DNA of 64,000 nucleotides. Origin: Liriodendron chinense. Taxonomy: Eukaryota; Streptophyta; Magnoliopsida; Magnoliales; Magnoliaceae. A program made the translations under genes and the position numbers. The stretch lies in the NCBI GenBank assembly GCA_003013855.2, contig PVNU02002353.1:806001-870000 (forward strand), written 5' to 3'. Below the pieces are notes generated by a model, which saw only the letters and a list, made by a program, of their open reading frames with translations, was not told the origin of the DNA and made no database searches. Position 1 is the first letter of the stretch; each line of letters begins with the position of its first letter. Of this stretch, positions 45,168 through 55,169 are shown piece by piece.

Positions 45168-46518
45168 CACTCGCGTGTACAATCAAACTCATGTACACAC
45201 CACATGTTACAACATGGCATGGAAGATCCTAGATCCAATCCATCTATCCTAAAGGGACAACTATATTGATGACCTAGCCCAAGAATCTGGTTGACCCACT
45301 AATCATTTTGTCCACAGTTTGCACAACAAAGTACGGCCCTGAAGAACCGGGCTGAATATTTCTAAGCAACCCACCTGTTTCCAATATTTGAGCTCATATG
45401 CTGAGTGTACCAGATTCCATACATGTAGAAGTCCGACCAACCTGATGGATGGATGGGTTCTTACACCCATGTGGCACATGTGTGGCATGTACATGAGCTT
45501 TATTGCACATGCATGCGCACTTAGTAAAGCTTTGTAATGTAATATAAAGAGAAATGGGCTCCTACTTATACATTAGTCAATTTGGATGGCTCATTAAAAC
45601 TTTCTATTAAGTCCCGAACACTTTGGATCGTTCATTGGAACTTTCTATTAAGTCCCGAACACTTTGGATGATCCCTTGAACTGAGTCTCATGCTCTACAG
45701 CCATCCTTTTTCCAGTCGATGGATGGATGACTATGATTGCCTAACAAAAGTGATTTAGAATCATGAGCAATCCACGAATATGGCCCTATCAGAAAGCTGG
45801 GATCAGACTGTTGATCGGACCTGCTTTTGTGTGAACAATATTGACCGTCCATATTAATGGTTGTTAATCAATGGTTAATATTTGTTGAATTAATGTGATG
45901 TTTTTATAGCAGCTCAGCCCAGAAAACATGGATTGGGCTTAATGAGCAATCTCGATCAATGAACTGGTCTTTCTAAGTGGACCAATGCAACTAGGAGCAC
46001 CATAACTTACAATGCTCTGCATGGAGCGTTTTTCTAATATAATAAAGAAAAGAGTTCCGCCTTACTCGACGATTTTTTATTCTTTTTCGATGACTCGCCC
46101 GACAACTTTACTAGAACGCTGGCACGCAGATCACGTTGTATGACTTCAAGTGGACCCTTCGTGCATCTTGTTTACAGTACTGCTGTGAGAATAAACCTTA
46201 TATCAGTGGAAACTACAATCGTCCCATCTTGATACAGTAATGTTTTCTACCACATGTTTCTCTCTTAATAATGGATCATCTTCAAAATAAATAAGGAAAA
46301 GATAAAAGAAATAAAGTGAAAAAGAAAAGAATTTTATCGACTGCAGTCTAGAGTGTGATCAGTCCTCGAGTCCTCTAGTGTGCATGCAGATATTGTTTGC
46401 ATCCTCATGCGAGTCTTGTGCAACTTGTCGAAGTCAACTCAAACTCGTTCAAGTCAACTCAAACTCAGTTGGACTGAATAAAAAAATTTGTGTAAGTCAA
46501 CTCAAACTTGGTCGATTG
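45168..46518. other. block X': second copy of block X spacer
   Basis: Aligns with 31080-32403: foldback (45168-45530), the 44-bp direct repeats (about 45592-45670) and the GTCAACTCAAACTC repeats before copia 3. It has a 20-bp insertion at about 45990 (AGGAGCACCATAACTTAC) that block X lacks. No gene is seen. Confidence 0.75.
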
Positions 46519-46821
46519 TGTTGGAATAGGTGATACTTAAATCTATGTTGAGACAGGGCCACCGATCGATCGATCAGGGTTGGTCGATCAATCACAATTA
46601 CAGATTTTTGCACAACAAGCTCTCTGGATAGTTTTGTGGTCAGGCGATCAATCGACTAGGTTGGCCGATTGATCGATAGGGGCCATCGATCAATCAACGG
46701 CAGTGCGTCGTATTATATAGTTTGCACGATCTTGCACGGCTTTGTGTAAAATGTTTCTAATTCTAGTTTTGTTACTTATTTAAGTGAGTGTAAATGAGAA
46801 TTAGGGTATCTCAGATTTGCA

Positions 46822-46879
<58 letters not shown>

Positions 46880-47144
46880 GGGTGAGAGAAAGAGCTTTGA
46901 GAGCTTGAGATTTCTATCAGGGTGAGCTTAGATCCGGATTTTTGTTTCTTTATTCTCTTGTAACTTTTAATATCATAGTGGATTCGCTTTGTGGTGTGGT
47001 GTGGTTTTTTTACTCGTGAGGGGATTTTTCCACGTAAATTTGAATTGCCTTCTTGTGCTTGTTTATTGTTGCTTGGTGTTTACTATTTTGAGAATATCTC
47101 ATTTGATTTCTTGCTTCTTCTGCCGTGGGTTAATTTTCCTAACA
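46519..47144 (+). repeat. copia 3 5' LTR
   Basis: TGTTGGAATAGG...TTTTCCTAACA, 626 bp, with a GA microsatellite (46828-46874) shortly after TATTTAAGTGAGTGTAAAT (TATA-like). Nested CGATCGAT/ATCGATC palindromes lie at 46565-46690. Confidence 0.85.
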
Positions 47145-47179
47145 AGTGGTATATTGAAATCTTAGACAAGAATTCAATG

Positions 47180-48050
47180 GCTTTAAGCATGAGATTTGAC
47201 ATAAAGAAGTAATTTGAAAAAAATAATTTTGAACTTTGGAAGGTGAAGATGAAAGACATTTTAGTTCAATAAGGGCTGTAAGATGTGCTCCTTGGAAAAT
47301 GACATGAGGCGATGTCAAAAGGAGAGTAGAAGAAGAATATGGATGAAAAAATCAATGTCTTAATCCATTTGTGCTTGACGGATGAAGTCTTGTTCCACGA
47401 CATGAGAGAGAAAAATTGTGGCTGAAACATGTGCAAACTTGGAGAATATTTACGCGAAGAAATCTCTAGATGATCGTCTGTATTTGAAGCTTCAGTTGTG
47501 CAATCTAAGGATGACAAATGAGACCAATATTGAGAGCCACATCAACAATTTCAATAGGCTTGTTTATAAGTTGTTGGATGTAGATAAACAAATGAAGGAC
47601 AAAGATCAAATATTTATCCTAGGATGTAACAAGCCTGTTGAATTCTCTTTCCATTTTATATGAGTCGCTTAAGGACTCGTTGTGAGCAGGTAGAGAGATC
47701 ATTGGTATTGAGATCATTATTTAAACCCTTCAGTCGAAGGCGATGAGAAAGAAGAGCGGTAATGTGGGTTCCTCTACGGAGGCATTGATTATAAGAGGAA
47801 GAAACTCTGAGCAGGATGATGGATGTTCTCGATCGAAATCTAGATCCAAGAAAAAAGGGAAGAGCAATGTGATATGCTGGAATTGTGTGGAAGAAGGGCA
47901 TGTGAATTAAGAGGGATTGCCAGAATCTCAAGATAAGGCAAAATAATTCTGAAGATTCTTCTACAGAGGGGGCTAATAACGCAAAAGCCACAGAGGATGA
48001 GTGTGATGTTTGTGATGTACTAACTGTATCATGCAATGGGTCTCTTGGTG
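47180..48050 (+). pseudogene. copia 3 gag with zinc knuckle, broken
   Basis: Starts MALSMRFDIKK at 47177. After frame breaks, 47418-47663 gives ENIYAKKSLDDRLYLKLQLC and NIESHINNFNRLVYKLLDVD (UBN2 capsid region). Near 47870, ICWNCVEEGHVN-stop is a CCHC knuckle (C-x2-C-x4-H) whose last cysteine follows a stop. Gag packages the RNA into particles. Not functional as it stands. Confidence 0.8.
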
Positions 48051-48600
48051 GACAGTGGCTCTTGGATTTAGGTGCATCATGTCACGTATGTCCTGACCGG
48101 AGTTCATTCATGTCATATAGCGAGTATGATAGTGGATCAGTGTTCTTAGGTGATGGTTATGGTCACAAGGTGGTGAGTATTGGTACGGTGTACATTAGAA
48201 TGTTCGATAGGATCGAACGGGTCTTGGAAGATGTGTGGCATGTCTCTAAGCTGAAGAAGAATGCGATCTCTTTAAGTGCACTTGAGGCTACATGATGCAG
48301 GTTCATCGGCTGTTATTAGTATTATAAAGTGGCAAATGGGGGCAAATGGGGCACTCGTGATGATGAAGGCACGGAGATGCAACAATCTTTACAACTCAAT
48401 CGGGAGCACTATTCACGGTGGAGCTGCGGGAATGACAGCGGAATCCATAATTGCTCATATGTGGCAAGTACCCAAGGGCCACATGAGAAGAGTGATAGAG
48501 GGCATGAAGGTGCGATGATAGAATCGGTGGAGGTACGAAAAGTGGTGGAACTATGATGAAGATGAAGTGGAGATGAAGAATAGCTAATCGAGTATAGTGA
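48051..48600 (+). pseudogene. copia 3 protease and pre-integrase stub
   Basis: WLLDLGASCHVCPDRSSFMS is retropepsin with DSGA changed to DLGA, then GSVFLGDGYGHKVVSIGTVY and LKKNAISLSALEA before a stop at 48294. The pre-integrase trace at 48440-48520 (MWQVPKGHMRRVIEGMKV) corresponds to W-H-x-RLGH-x-S-x-x-GM. Immediately after it the element switches to 3' UTR-like purine-rich sequence, the same switch point as in copia 4. Confidence 0.75.
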
Positions 48601-48634
48601 GGTACAACATGAAGATTTTCATCACGGTGGAGAT

Positions 48635-48937
48635 TGTTTGAATTGGTGACTCAAATCAATGTTAAGACATGGTCATCGATCGATCGACTAGGGTTGGTTG
48701 ATAAATTGCAATTACAGATCTTTGCACAGCGAGCTCTCTGGATAGTTTTGTGGTTAGGCATTCAATCTACTAGGCTGGTCGATCGATTGACTAAGGCCGT
48801 CAATCAATCGACAGCGGTGCATTATGTTATACAGTTTACGCAATCTTGTGCGGTTTTGCGTAAGATGTTACCAATTTGGGTTTGTTGCCTATTTAAGTGG
48901 GTGTAAACGGGAATTAGGTATCCTAGATTGGCAAGGG

Positions 48938-48988
<51 letters not shown>

Positions 48989-49248
48989 AGGGTGAGAAAA
49001 AGAGCTTTAAGAGCTTGGGATTTCTCTCGGGGTGGGCTTAAATTCGGGTTTTTGTTTCTTCATTCTCTTATAACTTTTGATATCATAGTGGATTCGCTTT
49101 GTGCCATGGTTTTTTACCCGCCAGGAGATTTTTCCACGTAAATTCGGATTGCCTTCTTATGATTGTCGATTGTTGCTTGGTGTGTGCCATTGTGAGCATA
49201 TCTTGTTTGATCTGTCGCTTCTTCCGCTACAGGCCAATTTTCCTAACA
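48635..49248 (+). repeat. copia 3 3' LTR
   Basis: TGTTTGAATTGG...TTTTCCTAACA, 614 bp, GA run at 48941-48984. It is clearly diverged from the 5' LTR (for example ATTGGTGACTCAAATC against AATAGGTGATACTTAAATC), so the insertion is not recent. Confidence 0.85.
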
Positions 49249-49253
49249 GATTG

Positions 49254-49482
49254 AACCCAATCAGTTTGGCAATACAAGTCTCACCTCTAGTTAAAAAATC
49301 AGGCTGCTTAACCGGCAAGTTACAACTGGACTGGTGACTCTAGTCTTTTTAACCATGGTGACTCAAGTCTTTTTAACCATGTGTGTGCCCATGCTCTATG
49401 CTTGGAGCATTCGATCGTGGTTGATAGGAAAATTTACAATAATAAGAATATGCAATAATAAAAAAAAATAATGATAATTATG

Positions 49483-49521
<39 letters not shown>

Positions 49522-49890
49522 GTTCTTCATCTTGACTCAGTTATGCAAGTACACATGAACATGCATGATGCAGATGTACACATCCACAATTGTGGACATC
49601 ATCCTTCCTAGAGGGGTTTTTTTTTTTTTTTTTTTTAATTTCATTTTCATTTGAAGATATATATGCCTTGGATGGAGATCAATCAATTGCATAAGGTTAT
49701 CATGTGCTTCTCTTTTATCAAATATGTTTACAATTGTGACCTGATGTATATAATTTTTTTAAAAGCATCTTAGACAATAATCGCATACAGTTTCACTGAG
49801 ATTCTCCAAATCTGTGAACTTGAGAATAGATATCTCCGCAGTTTTCAATCTAGTCTTGTATTTAAGATAAAAATTGTGAGGAGAACTCAA
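49254..49890. other. spacer with AAT microsatellite, left of gene copy 5
   Basis: Includes GTGACTCNAGTCTTTTTAACC repeated in tandem (49336-49380), an A run with (AAT)n at 49468-49521, and a T run at 49620-49636. From 49690 it joins the conserved 3' flank of the array gene. No gene is seen. Confidence 0.6.
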
Positions 49891-50055
49891 GATTAGGAAG
49901 GTCTGCTATCATCTCTTCAATAACTGATAGTTTCATGTAAATGCAATGAAAGCGAAGGAGAAAGATAAACAACTCTCAAATATATACATATATCTAACAG
50001 TAATGAACACATCGAAAAAATAAAATAAAAAATCTAAGAGTATTGACCATGTCGC

Positions 50056-50057
<2 letters not shown>

Positions 50058-50088
<31 letters not shown>
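50058..50088. repeat. GA microsatellite in the 3' flank of gene copy 5
   Basis: About 31 bp of (GA)n between the stop codon side and the downstream flank of gene copy 5. The other units lack it, except for a short GAGAGAGAGAG at 4160 in unit 1. Confidence 0.9.
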
Positions 50089-50090
<2 letters not shown>

Positions 50091-50195
50091 TAATAGTAAT
50101 GACCATTTAAGAAAAAAACAAAAGACCATGTGGCACTCGACCAATCCTTGTTAAGGAATTGGTAGACTTAGTCTAATGACAGAGTCCAAATTTCA

Positions 50196-50462
50196 TCATG
50201 GCCTTGGAACAACAACCTCTTTGCCCCCCTCACTTGATCCAACAGCTGTTAGCGATGCATCTCCCGATCGATTTGTAACCGTTGTCGTTTCTAAGCTTTC
50301 ACGGCTAGACTGGACACTGAATGTTTGTACGCCTCCATCATCCAAACTGATGGAGTTTCCTCTGCTTGCGAAACTGATGACCATACCAGGAACCATATTC
50401 TGCATTTTGGAGTCTGCTGCCACCGATGTCTCCCTTAGAAGGCTTACCACTGCACTGGCCAT
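50196..50462 (-). CDS. array gene copy 5: unrecognised 88-residue protein
   Basis: Reads MASAVVSLLRETSVAADSKM, then SISLDDGGVQTFSVQSS, and ends GGKEVVVPRP. It is one codon shorter than copies 1, 2 and 4 through an in-frame 3-bp deletion (about 50285). ATG at 50462, 3' splice AG at 50470-50469. The intron would be 50974-50469, about 506 nt. The GA microsatellite at 50058-50088 lies past the stop in the 3' flank. It groups with copies 3 and 6. The antisense frame is also long (50176-50556) but has no matching signals. Function is unknown. Confidence 0.56.
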   Translation of the reverse strand: MASAVVSLLRETSVAADSKMQNMVPGMVISFASRGNSISLDDGGVQTFSVQSSRESLETTTVTNRSGDASLTAVGSSEGGKEVVVPRP

Positions 50463-50972
50463 TCACCTCTGCATTACAAGCACCAACTTTAGAACAACAA
50501 AAAACAAGAAAAAAATATGTTGGTATTATGAGATTTCATATAATAGTGCTGACTAGGAAGACGGAAATAGACGCTATTTCTACTGTCTATATGGCCCATG
50601 CATTTGTCTGGTTAACCATGATGATGTTCATGGGACCATGGGACAACTATTCAAGCCTTATGATCCTGATCACCGTACCAGTTTGGTTTTCAATATACGG
50701 GGCTTGGGAAAATCAGCGGGCTTACAAATAGATGATTGGACCAAAACAGTGGTTTACATTCACTGATCAAGCTCCATTGATTGGGCTGTGGAAATTATCT
50801 AATGGGTGAAATTATGTGGACCATCAACAAAAATCTTCCTTTCCTTAATCTTGCACTTCATCTAGCCATAACCGTGTATCATTTTCAATGGTTGCAAAAA
50901 CTCTACACCAAAATCAAGCTTAAAAGATGGAAAGATAGTAGAAACAAGAAAAGAAAAAAGATGAGAAGTACT

Positions 50973-51079
50973 ACCTTAGTAAGGAATGAGGTTGAAAAAT
51001 GAAACGCTGAGATCCTGATGAATAAGAACTGATTCAAATCCCTGCAATGAAAAAGTTTGAGAAATGCTCTTCTTAAATA
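50973..51079 (-). promoter_or_regulatory. gene copy 5 TATA box, leader exon and 5' splice site
   Basis: TATTTAAG at 51079-51072 (minus strand), CATTGCAGGG near the expected start, and donor ACTAAG followed by GTAGTACTT (GT at 50974-50973). The TA-rich tract and foldback that lie upstream in units 1, 3, 4 and 6 are missing here: the sequence passes directly to ATTACGATAATTAAAAGTGT. Confidence 0.48.
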
Positions 51080-51379
51080 CACATTCCAAACTTAAAAATG
51101 GCAATTACGATAATTAAAAGTGTGAGTCAGGGTAGTTTTGGAATGATGACCCGTTCTCTCTTATTAAACGGCCAGAACTTTTCTTTTATTGGTTGGTCAT
51201 AGATACCTATTTGTCCACGTATTAAGGTCAAATGCTGAGACGACAAAGCAGACGAGAAGAAAACTACGGCTGTATACCGCTCAACACGTGTTTTAAGACC
51301 TTGGCCACGCACGGACCTTATGGATGAGGCCCATCATATCAACTGTTAGCATTCAGTCTTGAAACGCCTTGTACCATAA
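51080..51379. other. array spacer upstream of gene copy 5
   Basis: GTAGTTTTGGAATGATGACC, GACGACAAAGCAGACGAG and GGATGAGGCCCATCATATCA correspond to 14765-14990 and 42640-42830. No ORF. Confidence 0.6.
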
Positions 51380-51968
51380 GGGTTTGTTTGATTTTTGAAA
51401 TCCTATATAAATACTTATAAATGGGTAATTATTACTTTTTCATACGTTTGAAAATTCATTAATATAATTTTTCCTTTGATAATCGGTCAAGTGAACTAAT
51501 TTATATCCAAATGTACTAATTTATAATTGTGGGTCCCACCTTGATGTATATGACACATATGATCTGTCCATTAGTTTTACCGTGACAATTTTAAGCATTA
51601 GCAAAAAAGAAAAAAAAAAGGTAGATCCAACACTCAAGTGGTCTACATCAAAGAAAACAATGGCCTTAAGAAGGGTTTTAGGGTAAATGTTTGTTTCATT
51701 TTTCCAATGGTGTGGTCCACTTAAGCTTTGGATCTACCTTAATTTTTAGCTCATGCCATAAATTCATATGGCATAATTAATGGACAGTGTGGATAAGTAA
51801 CATACATCACGGTGGGACCCACAAATATTTTACAGCGTTTTCAATTTTCCTATCTAAAAAGTAGGCGGTCTAATCACACTTTAAAGAAGGGCGTGGTAAA
51901 TGCTCGGGAAAATAATCATTACTCATTAAATAATATTTACAACTGAAATTAGAAAATCAAACCGGCCC
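51380..51968. mobile_element. Tourist-like MITE in unit 5 spacer
   Basis: GGGTTTGTTTGATTTTTG at the left and AAAATCAAACCGGCCC at the right are inverted termini like those of 10064-10607. The flanks are TAA at the left and AAG at the right, so a TTA/TAA duplication is only partly preserved. The interior (51525-51825) is the foldback core (GTGGGTCCCACCTTGATG... CATCACGGTGGGACCCAC). The units 2 and 4 spacers lack it. No coding capacity. Confidence 0.7.
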
Positions 51969-51994
51969 AAGATGGGAGCAAATTAGGTGTTTAT

Positions 51995-52491
51995 GGGGAA
52001 CAGCTCAGGGGGTGTTGCCCCCACCCTGTGGCCCACATGGATGATACTTTTATATATCTATGCCATCCATCCATTTCTTAAGCCGATTTGAGGATGGAGT
52101 TCCAAAAATTATGCAGATCCAAATCTCTGGTGAACTATACCACTGGAAACAGTGGTGATTAAGTGGCCCACCATTAAAAATTCCAAAGAGCCCATAGTAA
52201 GGTTTTACTAATTTTTATTTGCAATCCAACCTGTTGATAATGTCAAGAAGACCTTGATGAAGGGAAAATATAAAGATCAGCTTGATCCAAAACTTCCGTA
52301 GCCAACAAAAGTTTCTAACGGTCATTCATCACTATTTCTGGTGATATGGTCCACCTGAGATTTGGATCTTCTTAGGGTTATGGATAACGTCCTAAAATGA
52401 GATGGAAAAACAGGTGGATACGTGAATATACAACAAAGACATCAAGATGGGCCCCACACGGTTAGGGTAACACCCACTAAGCTGTTACCCC
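51995..52491. repeat. foldback element in unit 5 spacer
   Basis: GGGGAACAGCTCAGGGGGTG and CCTGTGGCCCACATGGATGA at the left are mirrored by ACATCAAGATGGGCCCCAC and GGGTAACACCCACTAAGCTG at the right; hinge near 52240. Compared with units 2 and 4, everything from 51380 to 52491 is extra between TTGAAACGCC and CATGGGTTGG, so this and the preceding MITE are both insertions. Target duplication not resolved. Confidence 0.7.
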
Positions 52492-52680
52492 GCATGGGTT
52501 GGACCCGAGTGTATAGCTTATTCAAATATGAGGCACGTGGTGGACGAAACTTTTTGTAATTGAAAGTGTCACCGAGGGTATTTTTGTAATAATGATACAT
52601 TTGTCACGATGGCAGAAACCTGGTCTTCAGTTGGTCAGCCGTAGATATTTAGAGGGTCCCTCTTGCACTGGAAAAAAGGT

Positions 52681-52986
52681 CTACCTAACCTTCAACACAT
52701 ATTTTAAGACCGGGACTCGGTCTCTCTTAAGCTGAGTCATAGCTGATGAGTCAGGTTGACTCGCTCCTGTGGGGTCTACGGTGCAGTAATCCATACCATT
52801 GGTCCGTTGACTCACATCATGGATGGCTAGGATCCACTTGGAAAAATCCCCACTATTGATGAATAGGATATTGTCGACTGGATTCTGGAAATTATTTGGA
52901 GCCAATGAACTTCCCCTGTGAAAAAATAAAAAGTAAAAATAAACTCTTATGATACTATGGTAAGTCATCTTCTGTGCAAGTGGCAT
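52681..52986 (-). CDS. second array ORF, unit 5 version: uncertain 101-residue protein
   Basis: MPLAQKMTYHSIIRVYFYFL, then GSSLAPNNFQNPVDNILFIN and SQRTNGMDYCTVDPTGASQP, ending LKYVLKVR. Its relative at 43053-43343 has the same start and same blocks, so the frame has survived between two diverged units. No recognisable domain; the segment after residue 10 is hydrophobic (YFYFLFF) but short. It could equally be conserved spacer with a chance frame. Confidence 0.25.
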   Translation of the reverse strand: MPLAQKMTYHSIIRVYFYFLFFHRGSSLAPNNFQNPVDNILFINSGDFSKWILAIHDVSQRTNGMDYCTVDPTGASQPDSSAMTQLKRDRVPVLKYVLKVR

Positions 52987-53162
52987 ATTAGCATGTGTGA
53001 ATTTAGACCGTCCAAACGCAGTGCTCGTTCTGATGGAGAATGTCCTAAAAATTTCACAAACTAATCAGTGATACTAGTGTGATGTGATGTGATATCTTTA
53101 TTTAATTCTGACGGCTACCATGTCCTTTCTTTTGGATGCGGTTTGGCTAGTGACCCCAACAC

Positions 53163-53616
53163 CAGCAAGGTTTGGCTGGCGTCAAAGCCCTATGAGCCCA
53201 TCATGATGTATCTGTTTTATCGACATTGTCTTTGCCAACTCATTTTAGGTCATGAGCCAAAAATGAGGCAGAACCATATCTCAGGTGTACCAAACCAAGG
53301 GAAACAATGGGGATTGAATGCTTACTAGTGACAACTTTTTGGGTGCTACAGAAATTTTGGATCAAGTTGGCATTCGCGTTTTCCCTTCATCTAGGTTTGA
53401 ATGACCTTATCAACCGGATGGATGGAAAATAAACATTACAGTGGGCTCTAATAAGTTTTTAATGGTGGACATTCAATAAACAGTCCTGGTGTGGTGTGGT
53501 CCACCTGAGATTTGGATCTACCTCCTTTTTGGTCTCATGCCCTAGAATGAGCAGGAAACATGGATGGACAGCTTGGTTAAAACATATACATCACGGTGGG
53601 GCCACAGAGGTATGAC
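53163..53616. repeat. foldback inserted into the spacer hairpin of unit 5
   Basis: Left GCCCATCATGATGTATCTG and GAGGCAGAACCATATCTCAG, right GGTGTGGTCCACCTGAGATT and CATCACGGTGGGGCC, hinge at about 53390. The flanking sequence is the hairpin seen intact at 15680 and 43500: GTGACCCCAACACCA at the left and AACTAGCTGGTAGGTGTTGA at the right. ACACCA is present on both sides (about 53156-53161 and 53611-53616), the probable target duplication. Confidence 0.72.
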
Positions 53617-55169
53617 ACCAACTAGCTGGTAGGTGTTGAGGTCACTGGCCAAACCGCGTCCAACGACAATTTCGTGGCTACTGAACTACTGTCTGCCTCT
53701 ATTGATGGCTACAGGCTACTGAGCATATTATTTGAACCGTCCGCCTCGATTGACAAACATGTGTGCTACTTGCTGCACAATGAATGGTATCCGTATAGAA
53801 GGGTTAATACACAGTAGACATCCCAAACTAGTTACAGTGAGAGAGTATGGCCATCCATGCATATATACATGCACACGTCCACTAATCGTTGTTCCCATGA
53901 GATAGATGGACTTTGATCCCAATTGTCTACATCGTCAGCTCCACTTCAGATGGCACACGTTAGATCGTAACCTCTAATTAATGTAGTGATTTTGGTTGAA
54001 TTTGGACCATTGAAATTGATGGCTTAATCATCCATTTGTTCACCAACAATTGCCCAGTTTGGATCATAAATGTAGTACCATTCTTTGGTTAAACCAATCC
54101 AGAATGATCCCATGGTTTGGATGGTCCAGCTTGAAGAAAATATTTGCTATCTGTACGGTGGCTTTATGCATGAACATGGACATTAAAGTATGCCAATGTA
54201 TCAAATCACAACAAACACTTGTCAAGAGATCCAAGCCACTCGTCCTTCATTACCCACTGCCTACATGCATTAGCTCCCTATGAAGCCGATCTAATATTAA
54301 TGTGGGACAACACAGGCCTGGGAAAATGGACTGATGAGTGAAATGAGCCAATGGTCTAGATCAATATACAGTGCACCAGCTCCATTTGTAATAATTCAAC
54401 ATACAAGTGTGCTTAGTCTAATCGACCTTCGACAACACTATGTGTTAATACGTGTTAATAGTAATGTCTGAGGTTCATCTATATTAGATTGTGCATAGTC
54501 GACATGGCCATTGTTATCACTGGACACATAGTCTGCATGAAATAATCCATCCACATATTGACGCTAGAGAGACGTAAGTAGTGTAGGGGAGAGGGCCTTT
54601 CTAACTCAATCCTTCCAATTAGATCGAATGGTTTTGTCGACCATGTGTTCAAGATGAGTGTTCATAGAATGACGGGAGAGACTCTGGATGCACCTTTGGG
54701 CACCACCAAGAGGTTAAACACGCACCCCCACACATGTGCAAAAGTACTACTGAGGAACCCCATGGTGAAAATGATAGCCTCACATCAGGCTTGCCCATCT
54801 ACCTGGTTGGCCACACATGCAAGTTGATCAGTATGAACAATTGGATATCCATTTTTTAACCATCCATTGTTGTACTACCATGGCCCACTTGATGAGTGGA
54901 CGAAAAGGATACTTTTACCACTAGGCGTGCCAAATGAATGGACTGGGTCACACAAAAGTGTGCCGCATGGCCAGTGCTGTGCTTGGATTTGGCAGTTAAA
55001 AAAAAATGCTACAAATAGATCCCCAGCAGCCAATGCAATCCACTGCATAACCTTCATACTTCCATGGGCATGGGGGGAGTTCATACCAAACTGACCATCA
55101 TATGAGAACAGATGAATGTGAATCTAAACTACTCTTTCTATGCCCAAAAAAAGTCACCAAGCTTGTTTT
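53617..55169. other. spacer between unit 5 and copia 4
   Basis: 53740-53990 matches the orphan spacer at 28800-29050. After that the sequence is unique within the window: no ORF longer than 77 codons, no repeat structure and no RNA fold that I recognise. It ends at GTTTT, the target of copia 4. Confidence 0.5.

Larger units (their letters stand above)
46519..49248 (+). mobile_element. copia 3: complete but pol-less (TR-GAG-like) copia element
   Basis: A 2,730-bp element with 5' LTR 46519-47144, 3' LTR 48635-49248 and perfect 5-bp target duplications GATTG (46514-46518, 49249-49253). The primer-binding site is half deleted: TGGTAT joins ATTGAAATC, where block X still has the full site. The internal region holds only gag, a zinc knuckle, protease and a scrap of pre-integrase, then goes to the purine tract CGGTGGAGAT. 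Integrase, RT and RNase H are absent. It resembles copia 4 in structure. It would need enzymes from another element. Confidence 0.9.

Noticed and set aside
48824..49141. 105-codon ORF with RERERERERE tract
   Set aside because: It is a translation of the GA microsatellite in the copia 3 3' LTR.
50426..50731. Plus-strand ORF with hydrophobic LTMMMFMGPWDNYSSLMILIT segment
   Set aside because: It looks like a membrane span, but the same region has stops in copies 1, 2, 3 and 4, and it lies in the predicted intron of the array gene.
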